DNA of 64,000 bases from Streptomyces liliifuscus (lineage in GTDB: Bacteria > Actinomycetota > Actinomycetes > Streptomycetales > Streptomycetaceae), in the NCBI RefSeq assembly GCF_016598615.1, contig NZ_CP066831.1:4216001-4280000 (forward strand), read 5' to 3'. The notes under the pieces are model-generated. The model was not told the origin of the DNA and made no database searches. It saw only the letters and a list, made by a program, of their open reading frames with translations. Of this stretch, positions 52,761 through 60,385 are shown piece by piece; positions within the stretch are counted from its first letter, which is position 1; the number at the start of each line of letters is the position of its first letter. The position numbers were made by a program, and so were the translations under genes.

Positions 52761-52922
52761 TGTCCCGCACGCTTCAAGGTGCTTCCGCCCGGGGGCTGTT
52801 TTTTGCGCCTGAACCGGCGCCGCTCGCGCGGACCGAATGGCTCACCGTCGTGGTTGCTCGATCGATGGTTGCGGTGCGCGAGGGGTCTTTGTCATCGGGC
52901 GAGGCCTGCGCGCCGCCTGCCG

Positions 52923-52928
52923 TACTCT
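52923..52928 (+). promoter_or_regulatory. -10 box, leaderless
   Basis: TACTCT, 6 nt, ATG 52935; no ribosome site. Decides the start of the gene that follows. Confidence 0.5.
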
Positions 52929-52934
52929 CGATCC

Positions 52935-53372
52935 ATGTCGCTCTACGCCGCGTACGCCGGCAATCTCGACCCGCGGCTCATGACGCGCCGCGCTCCGCAC
53001 TCGCCGCTGCGCGCCACCGGGTGGCTGAACGGCTGGCGGCTGACGTTCGGCGGCGAGCACATGGGCTGGGAGGGCGCACTGGCCACCATCGTCGAGGCCC
53101 CGCGCTCGCAGGTCTTCGTCGCCCTGTACGACATCGCGCCCCTGGACGAGGAGTCCATGGACCGCTGGGAGGGCGTCGGCCTGGACGTCTACCGGCGGAT
53201 GCGGGTACGGATCCACACGCTGGAGGGCGAGGAGGCCGCGTGGGTCTACGTCCTCAACGGCTACGAGGGAGGGCTCCCCTCGGCCCGTTACCTCGGCGAG
53301 ATCGCCGACGCGGCCGAATCGGCGGGGGCCCCGCACGACTATGTGATGGAACTGCGCAAGCGTCCCTGCTGA
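52935..53372 (+). CDS. Gamma-glutamylcyclotransferase-like protein
   Basis: A 145-residue protein of the GGCT/AIG2 fold. The N-terminal SLYAAYAGNLDPRLMTRRAP corresponds to the family's Y-G-S-N-M loop that binds the glutamyl group, here Y-A-G-N-L; the acidic residue in YDIAPLDEESMDRWEGVG is at the position of the catalytic Glu. Reaction: release of 5-oxoproline from gamma-glutamyl amines, substrate uncertain. Start fixed by the leaderless promoter. Divergent from lpdA. Confidence 0.88.
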   Translation: MSLYAAYAGNLDPRLMTRRAPHSPLRATGWLNGWRLTFGGEHMGWEGALATIVEAPRSQVFVALYDIAPLDEESMDRWEGVGLDVYRRMRVRIHTLEGEEAAWVYVLNGYEGGLPSARYLGEIADAAESAGAPHDYVMELRKRPC

Positions 53373-53458
53373 CCGCCGGGCGGTCTTCGGCGGAAACAAC
53401 AAGACAACGATCGCAATCCCGTGACCATCACCATCTACGCGCGTAGGCCCGGACCGGC

Positions 53459-53464
53459 TACCCT
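53459..53464 (+). promoter_or_regulatory. -10 box of the purine phosphorylase gene (leaderless)
   Basis: TACCCT, 7 nt, GTG 53472. It supports 53472 against the in-frame GTG at 53421. Confidence 0.5.
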
Positions 53465-53471
53465 CGTGCGC

Positions 53472-54296
53472 GTGAACGCATCTCTTCTTCCGGACGACAT
53501 CCAGGGCGACCCGTACGCCGCCGCCGACGCCGCCGCCGTGCGCGTACGGGAACTGACGGGCGCCGAGACCCACGACGTCGCTCTCGTGATGGGCTCCGGC
53601 TGGGCACCGGCCGTGGAGGCCCTCGGCGACCCCGCGGCCGAGTTCCAGGTCACCGAGCTGCCCGGGTTCCCGCCGCCGGCGGTCGAGGGGCACGGCGGCA
53701 CGGTCCGCTCGTACCAGATCGGCGACAAGCGCGCGCTCGTCTTCCTGGGCCGCACCCACTTCTACGAGGGCCGCGGTGTCGCCGCCGTCGCGCACGGGGT
53801 CCGTACCGCCGTGGCCGCCGGCTGCAAGACGATCGTGCTGACCAACGGCTGCGGGGGGCTGCGCGAGGGCATGCGGCCCGGGCAGCCGGTCCTCATCAGC
53901 GACCACATCAACCTGACGGCGGCCTCGCCGATCGTCGGCGCGAACTTCGTCGATCTGACGGATCTGTACTCGCCGCGGCTGCGCGCGCTGTGCAAGGAGA
54001 TCGACGGGACCCTTGAGGAAGGGGTGTACGCGCAGTTCCCCGGGCCGCACTATGAGACGCCCGCGGAGATTCGGATGGCGCGTGTCATCGGGGCGGACCT
54101 GGTGGGGATGTCGACGACTCTTGAGGCCATCGCCGCGCGTGAGGCCGGGGCGGAGGTGCTCGGCATCTCGCTGGTCACCAACCTCGCCGCCGGTATGACC
54201 GGCGAGCCCCTCAACCACGAGGAGGTCCTCCAGGCGGGCCGCGACTCGGCCACCCACATGGGTGCGCTGCTGACCCAGGTCCTGGACCGTCTGTAG
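53472..54296 (+). CDS. Purine nucleoside phosphorylase (trimeric type)
   Basis: A 274-residue enzyme that splits purine nucleosides with phosphate to base and ribose 1-phosphate. The phosphate loops are MGSGWAP (about 38-44) and GRTHFYEG; the signature GPHYETPAEIRMARVIGADLVGMSTTLEA carries the Glu of the base site; the base loop is TNLAAGMTGEPLNHEEV. It takes part in purine salvage in the cytoplasm. The phosphohexomutase encoded downstream could interconvert the sugar phosphates produced. Confidence 0.94.
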   Translation: MNASLLPDDIQGDPYAAADAAAVRVRELTGAETHDVALVMGSGWAPAVEALGDPAAEFQVTELPGFPPPAVEGHGGTVRSYQIGDKRALVFLGRTHFYEGRGVAAVAHGVRTAVAAGCKTIVLTNGCGGLREGMRPGQPVLISDHINLTAASPIVGANFVDLTDLYSPRLRALCKEIDGTLEEGVYAQFPGPHYETPAEIRMARVIGADLVGMSTTLEAIAAREAGAEVLGISLVTNLAAGMTGEPLNHEEVLQAGRDSATHMGALLTQVLDRL

Positions 54297-54299
54297 CCG

Positions 54300-54474
54300 C
54301 TCGGGGGCTCCGCCCCGAACCCCTGCTCCTCAAACGCCGGAGGGGCTGAAGAATTCGCGGCCGGGCCGAACCTCAATAGCCCGGTCCAGGCACATCCAGC
54401 CCGTCCGGCGTTTGAGGACGAGGCCGTTCAGGCCGATAACGGGGGTCTGGGGGCGGAGCCCCCAGGGACGGGAC
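54300..54474. repeat. Intergenic mosaic repeat, inverted module B pair plus module C
   Basis: Module B forward (CTCCTCAAACGCCGGAGGGG, 54327-54346) and reverse (CCGGCGTTTGAGGAC, near 54406) face each other across about 60 bp. A CGGGGGCTCCGCCCCG hairpin precedes them and module C (GGGGGTCTGGGGGCGGAGCC) with GGGACGGGA ends the element. It sits after the purine phosphorylase stop. Confidence 0.8.
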
Positions 54475-54523
54475 AGCTACGCGGCACCACAGGACAACAG
54501 GCAAAGAGAGAGGTTGACCCGAC

Positions 54524-56155
54524 GTGCAGGACGGACTCACCGCACGGGCCAAGGCATGGCTGGCCGAGGACCCCGACGCGGAAACCCGTGAGGAACTCGC
54601 CAAGCTGATCGACGCCGAGGACACGGCGGAGCTCGCCGCACGCTTCAGCGGCACCCTCCAGTTCGGCACGGCGGGCCTGCGGGGCGAGCTGGGCGCCGGC
54701 CCGATGCGCATGAACCGCTCGGTGGTCATCCGCGCGGCCGCCGGCCTCGCCGCGTATCTCAAGGCCAAGGGGCAGACGGACGGCCTCGTCGTCGTCGGCT
54801 ACGACGCCCGCCACAAGTCCGCCGACTTCGCCCGCGACACGGCGGCGGTCATGACGGGCGCGGGCCTGCGCGCCGCCGTGCTCCCCCGCCCCCTCCCCAC
54901 GCCCGTACTCGCGTACGCCATAAGGCACTTGGGCGCGGTGGCCGGTGTGGAGGTCACGGCCAGCCACAACCCCCCGCGCGACAACGGCTACAAGGTCTAC
55001 CTCGGCGACGGCTCCCAGATCGTGCCCCCGGCGGACGCCGAGATCGCCGCGGAGATCGCCGCGATCACGAGCCTGGCCGACGTTCCCCGCCCGGACAGCG
55101 GCTGGCAGACCCTCGACGACGGCGTCCTGGACGCCTATCTGGAGCGTACGGACGCGGTACTGGCCGCGGGCTCCCCGCGTACGGCCCGCACGGTCTACAC
55201 GGCGATGCACGGCGTCGGCAAGGAGACCCTCCTGGCGGCGTTCGCCCGGGCCGGCTTCCCCGAGCCGGTCCTCGTCGCCGAACAGGCCGACCCCGACCCG
55301 GACTTCCCGACCGTCGCCTTCCCCAACCCGGAAGAGCCCGGCGCGATGGACCTGGCCTTCGCGAAGGCCCAGGAGACGGACCCGGACCTGATCATCGCGA
55401 ACGACCCGGACGCGGACCGCTGCGCGGCGGCCGTGAAGGAGGGCGGCGCCTGGCGCATGCTGCGCGGCGACGAGGTGGGCGCGCTCCTCGCCGAGCACCT
55501 CGTCCGCCGGGGCGCGCGGGGCACGTTCGCGGAGTCGATCGTCTCGTCCTCCCTCCTCGGCCGGATCGCCGAGAAGGCGGGCCTCCCCTACGAGGAGACG
55601 CTGACGGGCTTCAAGTGGATCGCCCGGGTGGAGGGCCTGCGGTACGGCTACGAGGAGGCGCTGGGCTACTGCGTGGACCCCGAGGGCGTACGGGACAAGG
55701 ACGGCATCACGGCGGCCCTCCTGATCACGGAACTGGCCTCGGAGCTCAAGTCCGAGGGCCGTACCCTCCTCGATCTCCTCGACGACCTCGCGGTCGAGCA
55801 CGGACTGCACGCCACGGACCAGCTCTCGGTCCGCGTGGACGACCTGTCCCTCATCTCGGACGCGATGCGCCGTCTGCGCGAGCAGCCGCCCACGCACCTC
55901 GCGGGCCTGGCCGTCACCAAGGCCGAGGACCTGACGCGGGGCACGGACACGCTCCCGCCCACGGACGGCCTGCGCTACACGCTGGACGGCGCCCGCGTCA
56001 TCGTCCGCCCGAGCGGTACGGAGCCGAAGCTCAAGTGCTACCTGGAGGTCGTGGTCCCGGTGGGCACCCACGACAACCTCCCGGCGGCCCGCGCGAAGGC
56101 GACGGACCTGCTGACGACGATCAAGCGGGACCTGTCGGCGGCCGCGGGCATCTGA
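54524..56155 (+). CDS. Phospho-sugar mutase (phosphohexo/phosphopentomutase)
   Basis: A 543-residue alpha-D-phosphohexomutase. The phosphoserine loop is TASHNPPRDNGYKVY (about 144-158), metal binding DPDADRC, sugar-specificity loop EETLTGFKWI, and phosphate-binding RPSGTEPKLKCYLE at the C-terminus. It interconverts 1- and 6- (or 5-) phosphates of hexoses or pentoses; the long form is typical of PGM2-type enzymes that also act on ribose 1-phosphate, which fits the purine phosphorylase next door. GTG 54524 has AGAGAGAGG upstream. Confidence 0.92.
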   Translation: MQDGLTARAKAWLAEDPDAETREELAKLIDAEDTAELAARFSGTLQFGTAGLRGELGAGPMRMNRSVVIRAAAGLAAYLKAKGQTDGLVVVGYDARHKSADFARDTAAVMTGAGLRAAVLPRPLPTPVLAYAIRHLGAVAGVEVTASHNPPRDNGYKVYLGDGSQIVPPADAEIAAEIAAITSLADVPRPDSGWQTLDDGVLDAYLERTDAVLAAGSPRTARTVYTAMHGVGKETLLAAFARAGFPEPVLVAEQADPDPDFPTVAFPNPEEPGAMDLAFAKAQETDPDLIIANDPDADRCAAAVKEGGAWRMLRGDEVGALLAEHLVRRGARGTFAESIVSSSLLGRIAEKAGLPYEETLTGFKWIARVEGLRYGYEEALGYCVDPEGVRDKDGITAALLITELASELKSEGRTLLDLLDDLAVEHGLHATDQLSVRVDDLSLISDAMRRLREQPPTHLAGLAVTKAEDLTRGTDTLPPTDGLRYTLDGARVIVRPSGTEPKLKCYLEVVVPVGTHDNLPAARAKATDLLTTIKRDLSAAAGI

Positions 56156-56170
56156 CGTCCGGACGGACAC

Positions 56171-56203
56171 CCGACGGGGGCCGTGTCACCACGGCCCCGT
56201 CGG
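56171..56203. terminator. Bidirectional terminator
   Basis: CCGACGGGGGCCGT...ACGGCCCCGTCGG hairpin with one bulged G and a six-base loop, between the convergent phosphohexomutase and metalloprotease genes. Confidence 0.75.
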
Positions 56204-56241
56204 ACACCCCTGTCAGCGAGCAGCCCTGTCAGGGCCGGGCG

Positions 56242-57093
56242 TCACAGGCCGTACCGGCTCTTCAGATGGCGCCAGAAGTCCCGGAACATCCACTTGTCGA
56301 ACTCCGTGATCTGCGCGGCGCTGCCCGCCTTCATGAGGAAGCAGCACTGGCCGGTCGGGGTCCAGTCGTAGAAGTCGTCGAGGCCGAAGGTGTGGCCGAC
56401 CTCGTGCAGGTAGATGTGGATGTTCTCCTGCGACAGGGCGCCGGTGAAGTACTCCTGGCCGACGCGCTGGCCCCAGTCGCCGCCCGCGCCGCCCTGGAAG
56501 CCCTTGGTGAGCCAGAGGGACTGGTCGTAGTGGCGGGCCGCGCCGCCCGGACAGCGGGAGTAGTTGCCGTCCTGGTGGAAGAAGCGGCCGCAGTCGGGCG
56601 CGCACTGTGGGGCGCCGCCGCCGTCGAGGTTGTTGGTGTAGACGTCGACGGAGTTGTCGGTCCACTGGAGGGTCGAGCGGTTCTTCACCGCCCAGCCGAC
56701 GATGTTGACCGGCACGCTGGTGTACGGCCAGGCGTTGTGGCCCGTGCCGTTGTCCAGCATGGCCGCCGTCCACTTGCCGAACTGCTTCTTCAGGGCCGCG
56801 TGGATCCGGTCGCGCAGATCGGTGCTGACGGGGGCGTCGGACTCCCAGCGGACGCAGTAGTTGATGCTTCCCCGGTTGGCCATGACCTGGTCCCAGCCGT
56901 AGTTGCGGAAGCCGTAGAGGTCCGGGTAGGTCGTCGAGACGTGGTTCCACACCTCGCCGAGCGGCTGTACGAGGTTCGCGGGCGGGTTCCACTGGTCGGC
57001 GGCCTTCGCCGGGGTCACCGATGTGAGGGGCGAGGCGACCAGCGCGACCAGGGCTGCGAGAACGGTGACCAGACGCGCCAAGTGTCTGTGCAC
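56242..57093 (-). CDS. Secreted zinc metalloprotease (HExxHxxGxxD)
   Basis: A 283-residue exported protein. The signal peptide (1-31) ends TPAKA. The mature part has the zincin motif HEVGHTFGLDD (about 236-246), with Asp as third zinc ligand, and a Met-turn candidate FLMKAG. Paired cysteines (CAPDC, CPGG, CC) suggest disulfides. The Asp ligand resembles snapalysin-type proteases of Streptomyces, but length and flanking sequence differ, so the family is uncertain. GTG 57093 is preceded by AAGGGAG at 9 nt. Confidence 0.88.
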   Translation of the reverse strand: MHRHLARLVTVLAALVALVASPLTSVTPAKAADQWNPPANLVQPLGEVWNHVSTTYPDLYGFRNYGWDQVMANRGSINYCVRWESDAPVSTDLRDRIHAALKKQFGKWTAAMLDNGTGHNAWPYTSVPVNIVGWAVKNRSTLQWTDNSVDVYTNNLDGGGAPQCAPDCGRFFHQDGNYSRCPGGAARHYDQSLWLTKGFQGGAGGDWGQRVGQEYFTGALSQENIHIYLHEVGHTFGLDDFYDWTPTGQCCFLMKAGSAAQITEFDKWMFRDFWRHLKSRYGL

Positions 57094-57428
57094 GGTGAAC
57101 TCCCTTGGTGGGGGACGGGATTTCACCCTCAGGTCGCCACCGACCGCCGCGGAGGTTGCCGGTCGGGCGCACCCGGCCCGAACGGCTCCAGCTGTTTTCG
57201 GCCGTGGGCGTACTCGCCCTGATTCACCGGGAGTTGGGCCGCCGCATCCTTCCCGGCTGCCTGTTCCGGCCCCGTCCGCCCCACTATGGAACCGGTGTTC
57301 GGCCGCCTCCGCATCCCCCCGTGGCGGCGACCGGCACGTGTGCCCCGCCTTCCCCTGTCCCACGGCGGGTGCGTCACAGGACCGGACACGGGGGTGTCCC
57401 GGCGCCGGCCCTCCCGGCGCCGGACGAG
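57094..57428. other. 335-base gap upstream of the metalloprotease
   Basis: No gene is supported on either strand. It should contain the metalloprotease promoter and the end of the upstream minus-strand operon; I see no clear hairpin directly after that operon's last stop. Confidence 0.4.
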
Positions 57429-58226
57429 TCAGACACGCATCAGATAGCTGAAACCCGTGTCCGGTCCCACACAGGACTGCAGGGTGAGGTCGCCCCAGTA
57501 CAGACCGGCCGCCGGGGCGCCGCGGCCGGGGGTGACGTGGGTGGCGTACACGCGGTACGTCCAACTCCCGCGCGGGGAGCGGACCGTGACCGTCGAGCCG
57601 ACCGGGAGCGTCGCGAACCGGTCGAAGCCGCAGTAGTCGTGGCCGACCAGCACGGCGGTGCGGAGCCGGTAGCCGTTCTCGGTGCCGAGGGCGGGTCCGG
57701 TCCACTGGACGGCGTCCTGGCAGGCGTCGACCGCGTCCTGGCCGCCTCGGACGACCCGCGCCGACCAGTTGCCGATGGTGATGACGGTGTCCGTGCGGGC
57801 CCGGGCCGGTACGCCGGGTCCGTCCCGACGCTCCTGGGAGGGCGACGGGGCCGCGGTGGTGCGCGGTGCCCTCGTCCCGGTCCCGGTCCGTGAGGGGGCG
57901 GGGCGGGACAGGTCGGGGCCACGCACCCGGCCGGTGGCGGACGGCGACGGGCGGCCTGGGTCGCGCTCCCGGCTCGTCGTGGACTGCGGGGCGGGCCCGG
58001 TGGCGGCCGGGCTCCGCGCGGAGGCGGACGGCAGCGTCGCCGTCGGGGGCGCCCCCTCGGGCGTACGGGCGTTCCCGTCCGCGGACGCACGGCCGCTCCC
58101 GTCTCCCGGGGCGCAGCCGGTCAGCACCAGCGCCGCGAGGCAGAGGGCCGCGGCCGCGCCACGCCCGTACGAGCGGTCCCGGCCCCTCGGCCGAGTCACG
58201 TGGATCGCCCGGATCACCCGGATCAC
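57429..58226 (-). CDS. Sortase-like lipoprotein translationally coupled to pstB
   Basis: A 265-residue lipoprotein. The signal sequence ends in VLTGC (about residue 36). A Pro/Ser/Thr/Arg-rich spacer (about 40-140) leads to a 110-residue domain with sortase features: VLVGHDYCGF (His196), YRVYATHV, and LTLQSC (Cys252) with Arg264 near the end, in the order His-Cys-Arg of sortases. If this reading is right it is a lipid-anchored, possibly active sortase-like enzyme; lipoprotein sortases are unusual. GTG 58226 overlaps the pstB stop (GTGA), so the two are co-translated. The fold assignment is by motif only. Confidence 0.7.
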   Translation of the reverse strand: MIRVIRAIHVTRPRGRDRSYGRGAAAALCLAALVLTGCAPGDGSGRASADGNARTPEGAPPTATLPSASARSPAATGPAPQSTTSRERDPGRPSPSATGRVRGPDLSRPAPSRTGTGTRAPRTTAAPSPSQERRDGPGVPARARTDTVITIGNWSARVVRGGQDAVDACQDAVQWTGPALGTENGYRLRTAVLVGHDYCGFDRFATLPVGSTVTVRSPRGSWTYRVYATHVTPGRGAPAAGLYWGDLTLQSCVGPDTGFSYLMRV

Positions 58227-59071
58227 CCGAACCGGCCGTTCACGTAGTCCGACGTCCTTTCGTCGCGGGGGGAGCCGAACATCGCTTCCGTGTCCCCGTG
58301 TTCCACGATCACCCCCGGTGTGCCGTGGGACGCCAGGAAGAAGGCACAGGTGTCGGAGACGCGCGCGGCCTGCTGCATGTTGTGGGTGACGATGACGATG
58401 GTGACCTCGGACTTGAGTTCGGCGATGGTCTCCTCGATGCGCCGGGTGGACGTCGGGTCGAGGGCCGAGCACGGCTCGTCCATCAGCAGCACGCGGGGGC
58501 GGATCGCCAACGAGCGTGCGATGCACAGGCGTTGCTGCTGTCCGCCGGAGAGGGCGCCGCCCGGCTGGCGGAGCCGGTCCTTGACCTCCTTCCACAGTCC
58601 GGCCTTGGTGAGGCACTCCTCGACGAGGTCGTCCCGGCCGTCGCGGGACGCCTTGATGCCGTTGAGCTTCAGGCCCGCCAGGACGTTGTCGTACAGGGAC
58701 ATCGCGGGGAAGGGGTTGGGCTTCTGGAAGACCATGCCGATCTCGCGGCGGGCCCTGGTGATGCGGCGGCCGCGGTCGTAGATGTCCTCGCCGTCGAGCA
58801 GTACGCGCCCGGCGAGCGAGGCCGAACCGATCAGCTCGTGCATGCGGTTGAGGATCCGCAGGAACGTCGACTTGCCGCAGCCGGACGGTCCGATGAGGGC
58901 GGTGACCTGACGTGCGGGCATGGTGAGCGAGACCCGGTCGAGGACCTTGTGGTCGCCGAACCACGCCGAGACGTCCTCGGCCTCCAGGTTCGCGGGCCCC
59001 TGCCCGACGACGATCCGCGGCTGGACGACGGTGTCCGTGAGGTCGGCGACGGCAGTGGTTTCGGTGGACAT
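58223..59071 (-). CDS. pstB: Phosphate ABC transporter ATP-binding protein
   Basis: A 282-residue PstB-type ATPase: Walker A GPSGCGKST, FQKPNPFPAMSLYDNVLAGLKLNG (the PstB-specific Q-loop region), signature LSGGQQQRLCIARSL, Walker B VLLMDEP, followed by SALDP, and VTHNMQQAARVSD. All catalytic residues are present. It normally powers the PstCA permease; no permease gene lies in the window, though the operon continues beyond the right edge. It is embedded among sortase-fold and surface protein genes. ATG 59071 (GGGAG upstream) is preferred to TTG 59083. Confidence 0.93.
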   Translation of the reverse strand: MSTETTAVADLTDTVVQPRIVVGQGPANLEAEDVSAWFGDHKVLDRVSLTMPARQVTALIGPSGCGKSTFLRILNRMHELIGSASLAGRVLLDGEDIYDRGRRITRARREIGMVFQKPNPFPAMSLYDNVLAGLKLNGIKASRDGRDDLVEECLTKAGLWKEVKDRLRQPGGALSGGQQQRLCIARSLAIRPRVLLMDEPCSALDPTSTRRIEETIAELKSEVTIVIVTHNMQQAARVSDTCAFFLASHGTPGVIVEHGDTEAMFGSPRDERTSDYVNGRFG

Positions 59072-59114
59072 TGCGAGTGTCAACTCCCGTACGGGACTGG
59101 GTTTCGGCGGAGGG

Positions 59115-60068
59115 TCAGAGGACGTTCGGCAGCAGCGCGGTGAGCGCCGCGGAGTCGGCGAGGCCGAGTGCGGCCAGTACGGGCGCGGCGCAGATCCAGG
59201 TCTGCCAGCGGCCCCACACGCGGTACAGCCAGACGGTGATCAGCGAGGCGAGGAGCAGCCCCTGTGTCCACAGGAAGACGGCGAGCCAGGCGTCGTTCTG
59301 GCCGGCGAGGGCCTGCTCGGAGGGATCGATCCAGCCGGACCTGATCGCGCGCGGCGGGTTCGGCTGGATGTCGGAGACGAGTTTGGCGTCCACCCGCAGC
59401 AGGCCGCTGGGCGTGTACGGGGCGCCCTTGGCGGTGATCAGGGTGAGCCGCCCCTGACCCTGGCCCAGTTGGACGGGCAGTTCGTCTCCGGCGTGCCGGA
59501 TGCCGGTGACCTCGTACACCGACTTGCCCTGGCCCGTGGTCAGTTCGAAGCGGGTGCCGGTGGGCAGGCTGTGCAGGTTGTTGAAGGGGCTGCCGTAGCC
59601 CCACTGGCGGCCCATGATGACGACGGTGCCGGCCTGTCCGGGCAGCGGGGTGTCGCGGCGGTGGCCGGGCCCGGACATCAGCACGCTGGAGGTGGTGCCC
59701 TCGGCGACCACCTCCTTGAGGCCGAGTGCGGGGATGCGCAGCAGCGCGACCGGCGCGCCGAGCGCGAGGGGCTTGCCGTCGAAGGTGCGCTGGCCCACCG
59801 GGGCGGTGCCCAGGGCGAGTTGCTCGCGCAGATCGTCGTACGCGGTCTGCTGGTCGCGGGAGTGCTGCAGGTGCCCGACGATCGTGAGGTTCGCGGCGAA
59901 CCCGAGGAGCACGGCGGCCAGCACGCACAGGGTGGCGCCGGCCAGCGCGAGTCCTGGACGGGCGGGCGGCCGGGCCTCGTCGTCGTGCCGCACGGGCGGG
60001 CGCGCCCCGGGAGCGGGCGGCGGCGGGGCGGCGGGCTGCGTCGGAGGTGGTGGGGCCAGCACGGACAC
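59115..60068 (-). CDS. Sortase-fold membrane protein lacking catalytic His and Cys (pseudo-sortase)
   Basis: A 317-residue protein aligned by eye with class E sortases. A Pro-rich cytoplasmic head and helix (39-64) precede the sortase domain: LLRIPALGLKEVVAEGTT, GPGHRRDTPLPGQAGTVVIMG, then GRQWGYGSPFNNLHSLPTG where active enzymes read GHRxxxGxPF, and LTLITAKG where they read LTLTTCHP. Catalytic His is replaced by Arg154 and Cys by Ala213, while the Arg (LLRV, 225) remains. Two further helices follow the domain (259-282 and 290-313), an arrangement I do not know in active sortases. It is probably a structural or binding partner, not a transpeptidase. Confidence 0.85.
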   Translation of the reverse strand: MSVLAPPPPTQPAAPPPPAPGARPPVRHDDEARPPARPGLALAGATLCVLAAVLLGFAANLTIVGHLQHSRDQQTAYDDLREQLALGTAPVGQRTFDGKPLALGAPVALLRIPALGLKEVVAEGTTSSVLMSGPGHRRDTPLPGQAGTVVIMGRQWGYGSPFNNLHSLPTGTRFELTTGQGKSVYEVTGIRHAGDELPVQLGQGQGRLTLITAKGAPYTPSGLLRVDAKLVSDIQPNPPRAIRSGWIDPSEQALAGQNDAWLAVFLWTQGLLLASLITVWLYRVWGRWQTWICAAPVLAALGLADSAALTALLPNVL

Positions 60069-60092
60069 GGTGGGTGCGCTCCTCGGGCGGAC

Positions 60093-60183
60093 GGGCGGGC
60101 TGGTTCGGTGGACGGGCGGTTCGGTGGGTGGCCTGGTTCAGTGGGCGGGCTGGTTCAGTGGGCGGTCGGTTCGGTGGGCGGGG
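60093..60183. repeat. Minisatellite of GGTTCGGTGGG units
   Basis: About five imperfect copies of a 16-18 bp unit, (C)GGGCTGGTTCRGTGGG, in the 317-bp spacer between the MASTG protein gene and the pseudo-sortase gene. No gene is supported in the remainder of the spacer. Confidence 0.7.
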
Positions 60184-60385
60184 TTGCGCCCGAAGGCTGG
60201 GGCCATGGGCCAGCAGAGTTGAAGCCGACGGCCCGGAGACGGCGAGGGAGCCACTGGCGCCACCGGGACCCGACGGCGGCCTCCGGGACCGACGGCCGCC
60301 GCCACCGGGTCCGGTGGCTGAGCCCCGGGACCCGGTGGTCGGCTGTCGGCCGTGGTCGGCGGGGCCGGTCGGGCCGTGCGGTCCG

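Noticed and set aside
51339..53372. 677-codon plus-strand frame
   Set aside because: Most of it is antisense to lpdA. Only the last 146 codons, from ATG 52935, make a real protein.
60093..60183. CRISPR-like array
   Set aside because: Units are short, imperfect and contiguous without spacers, and no cas gene is near; it is a minisatellite.
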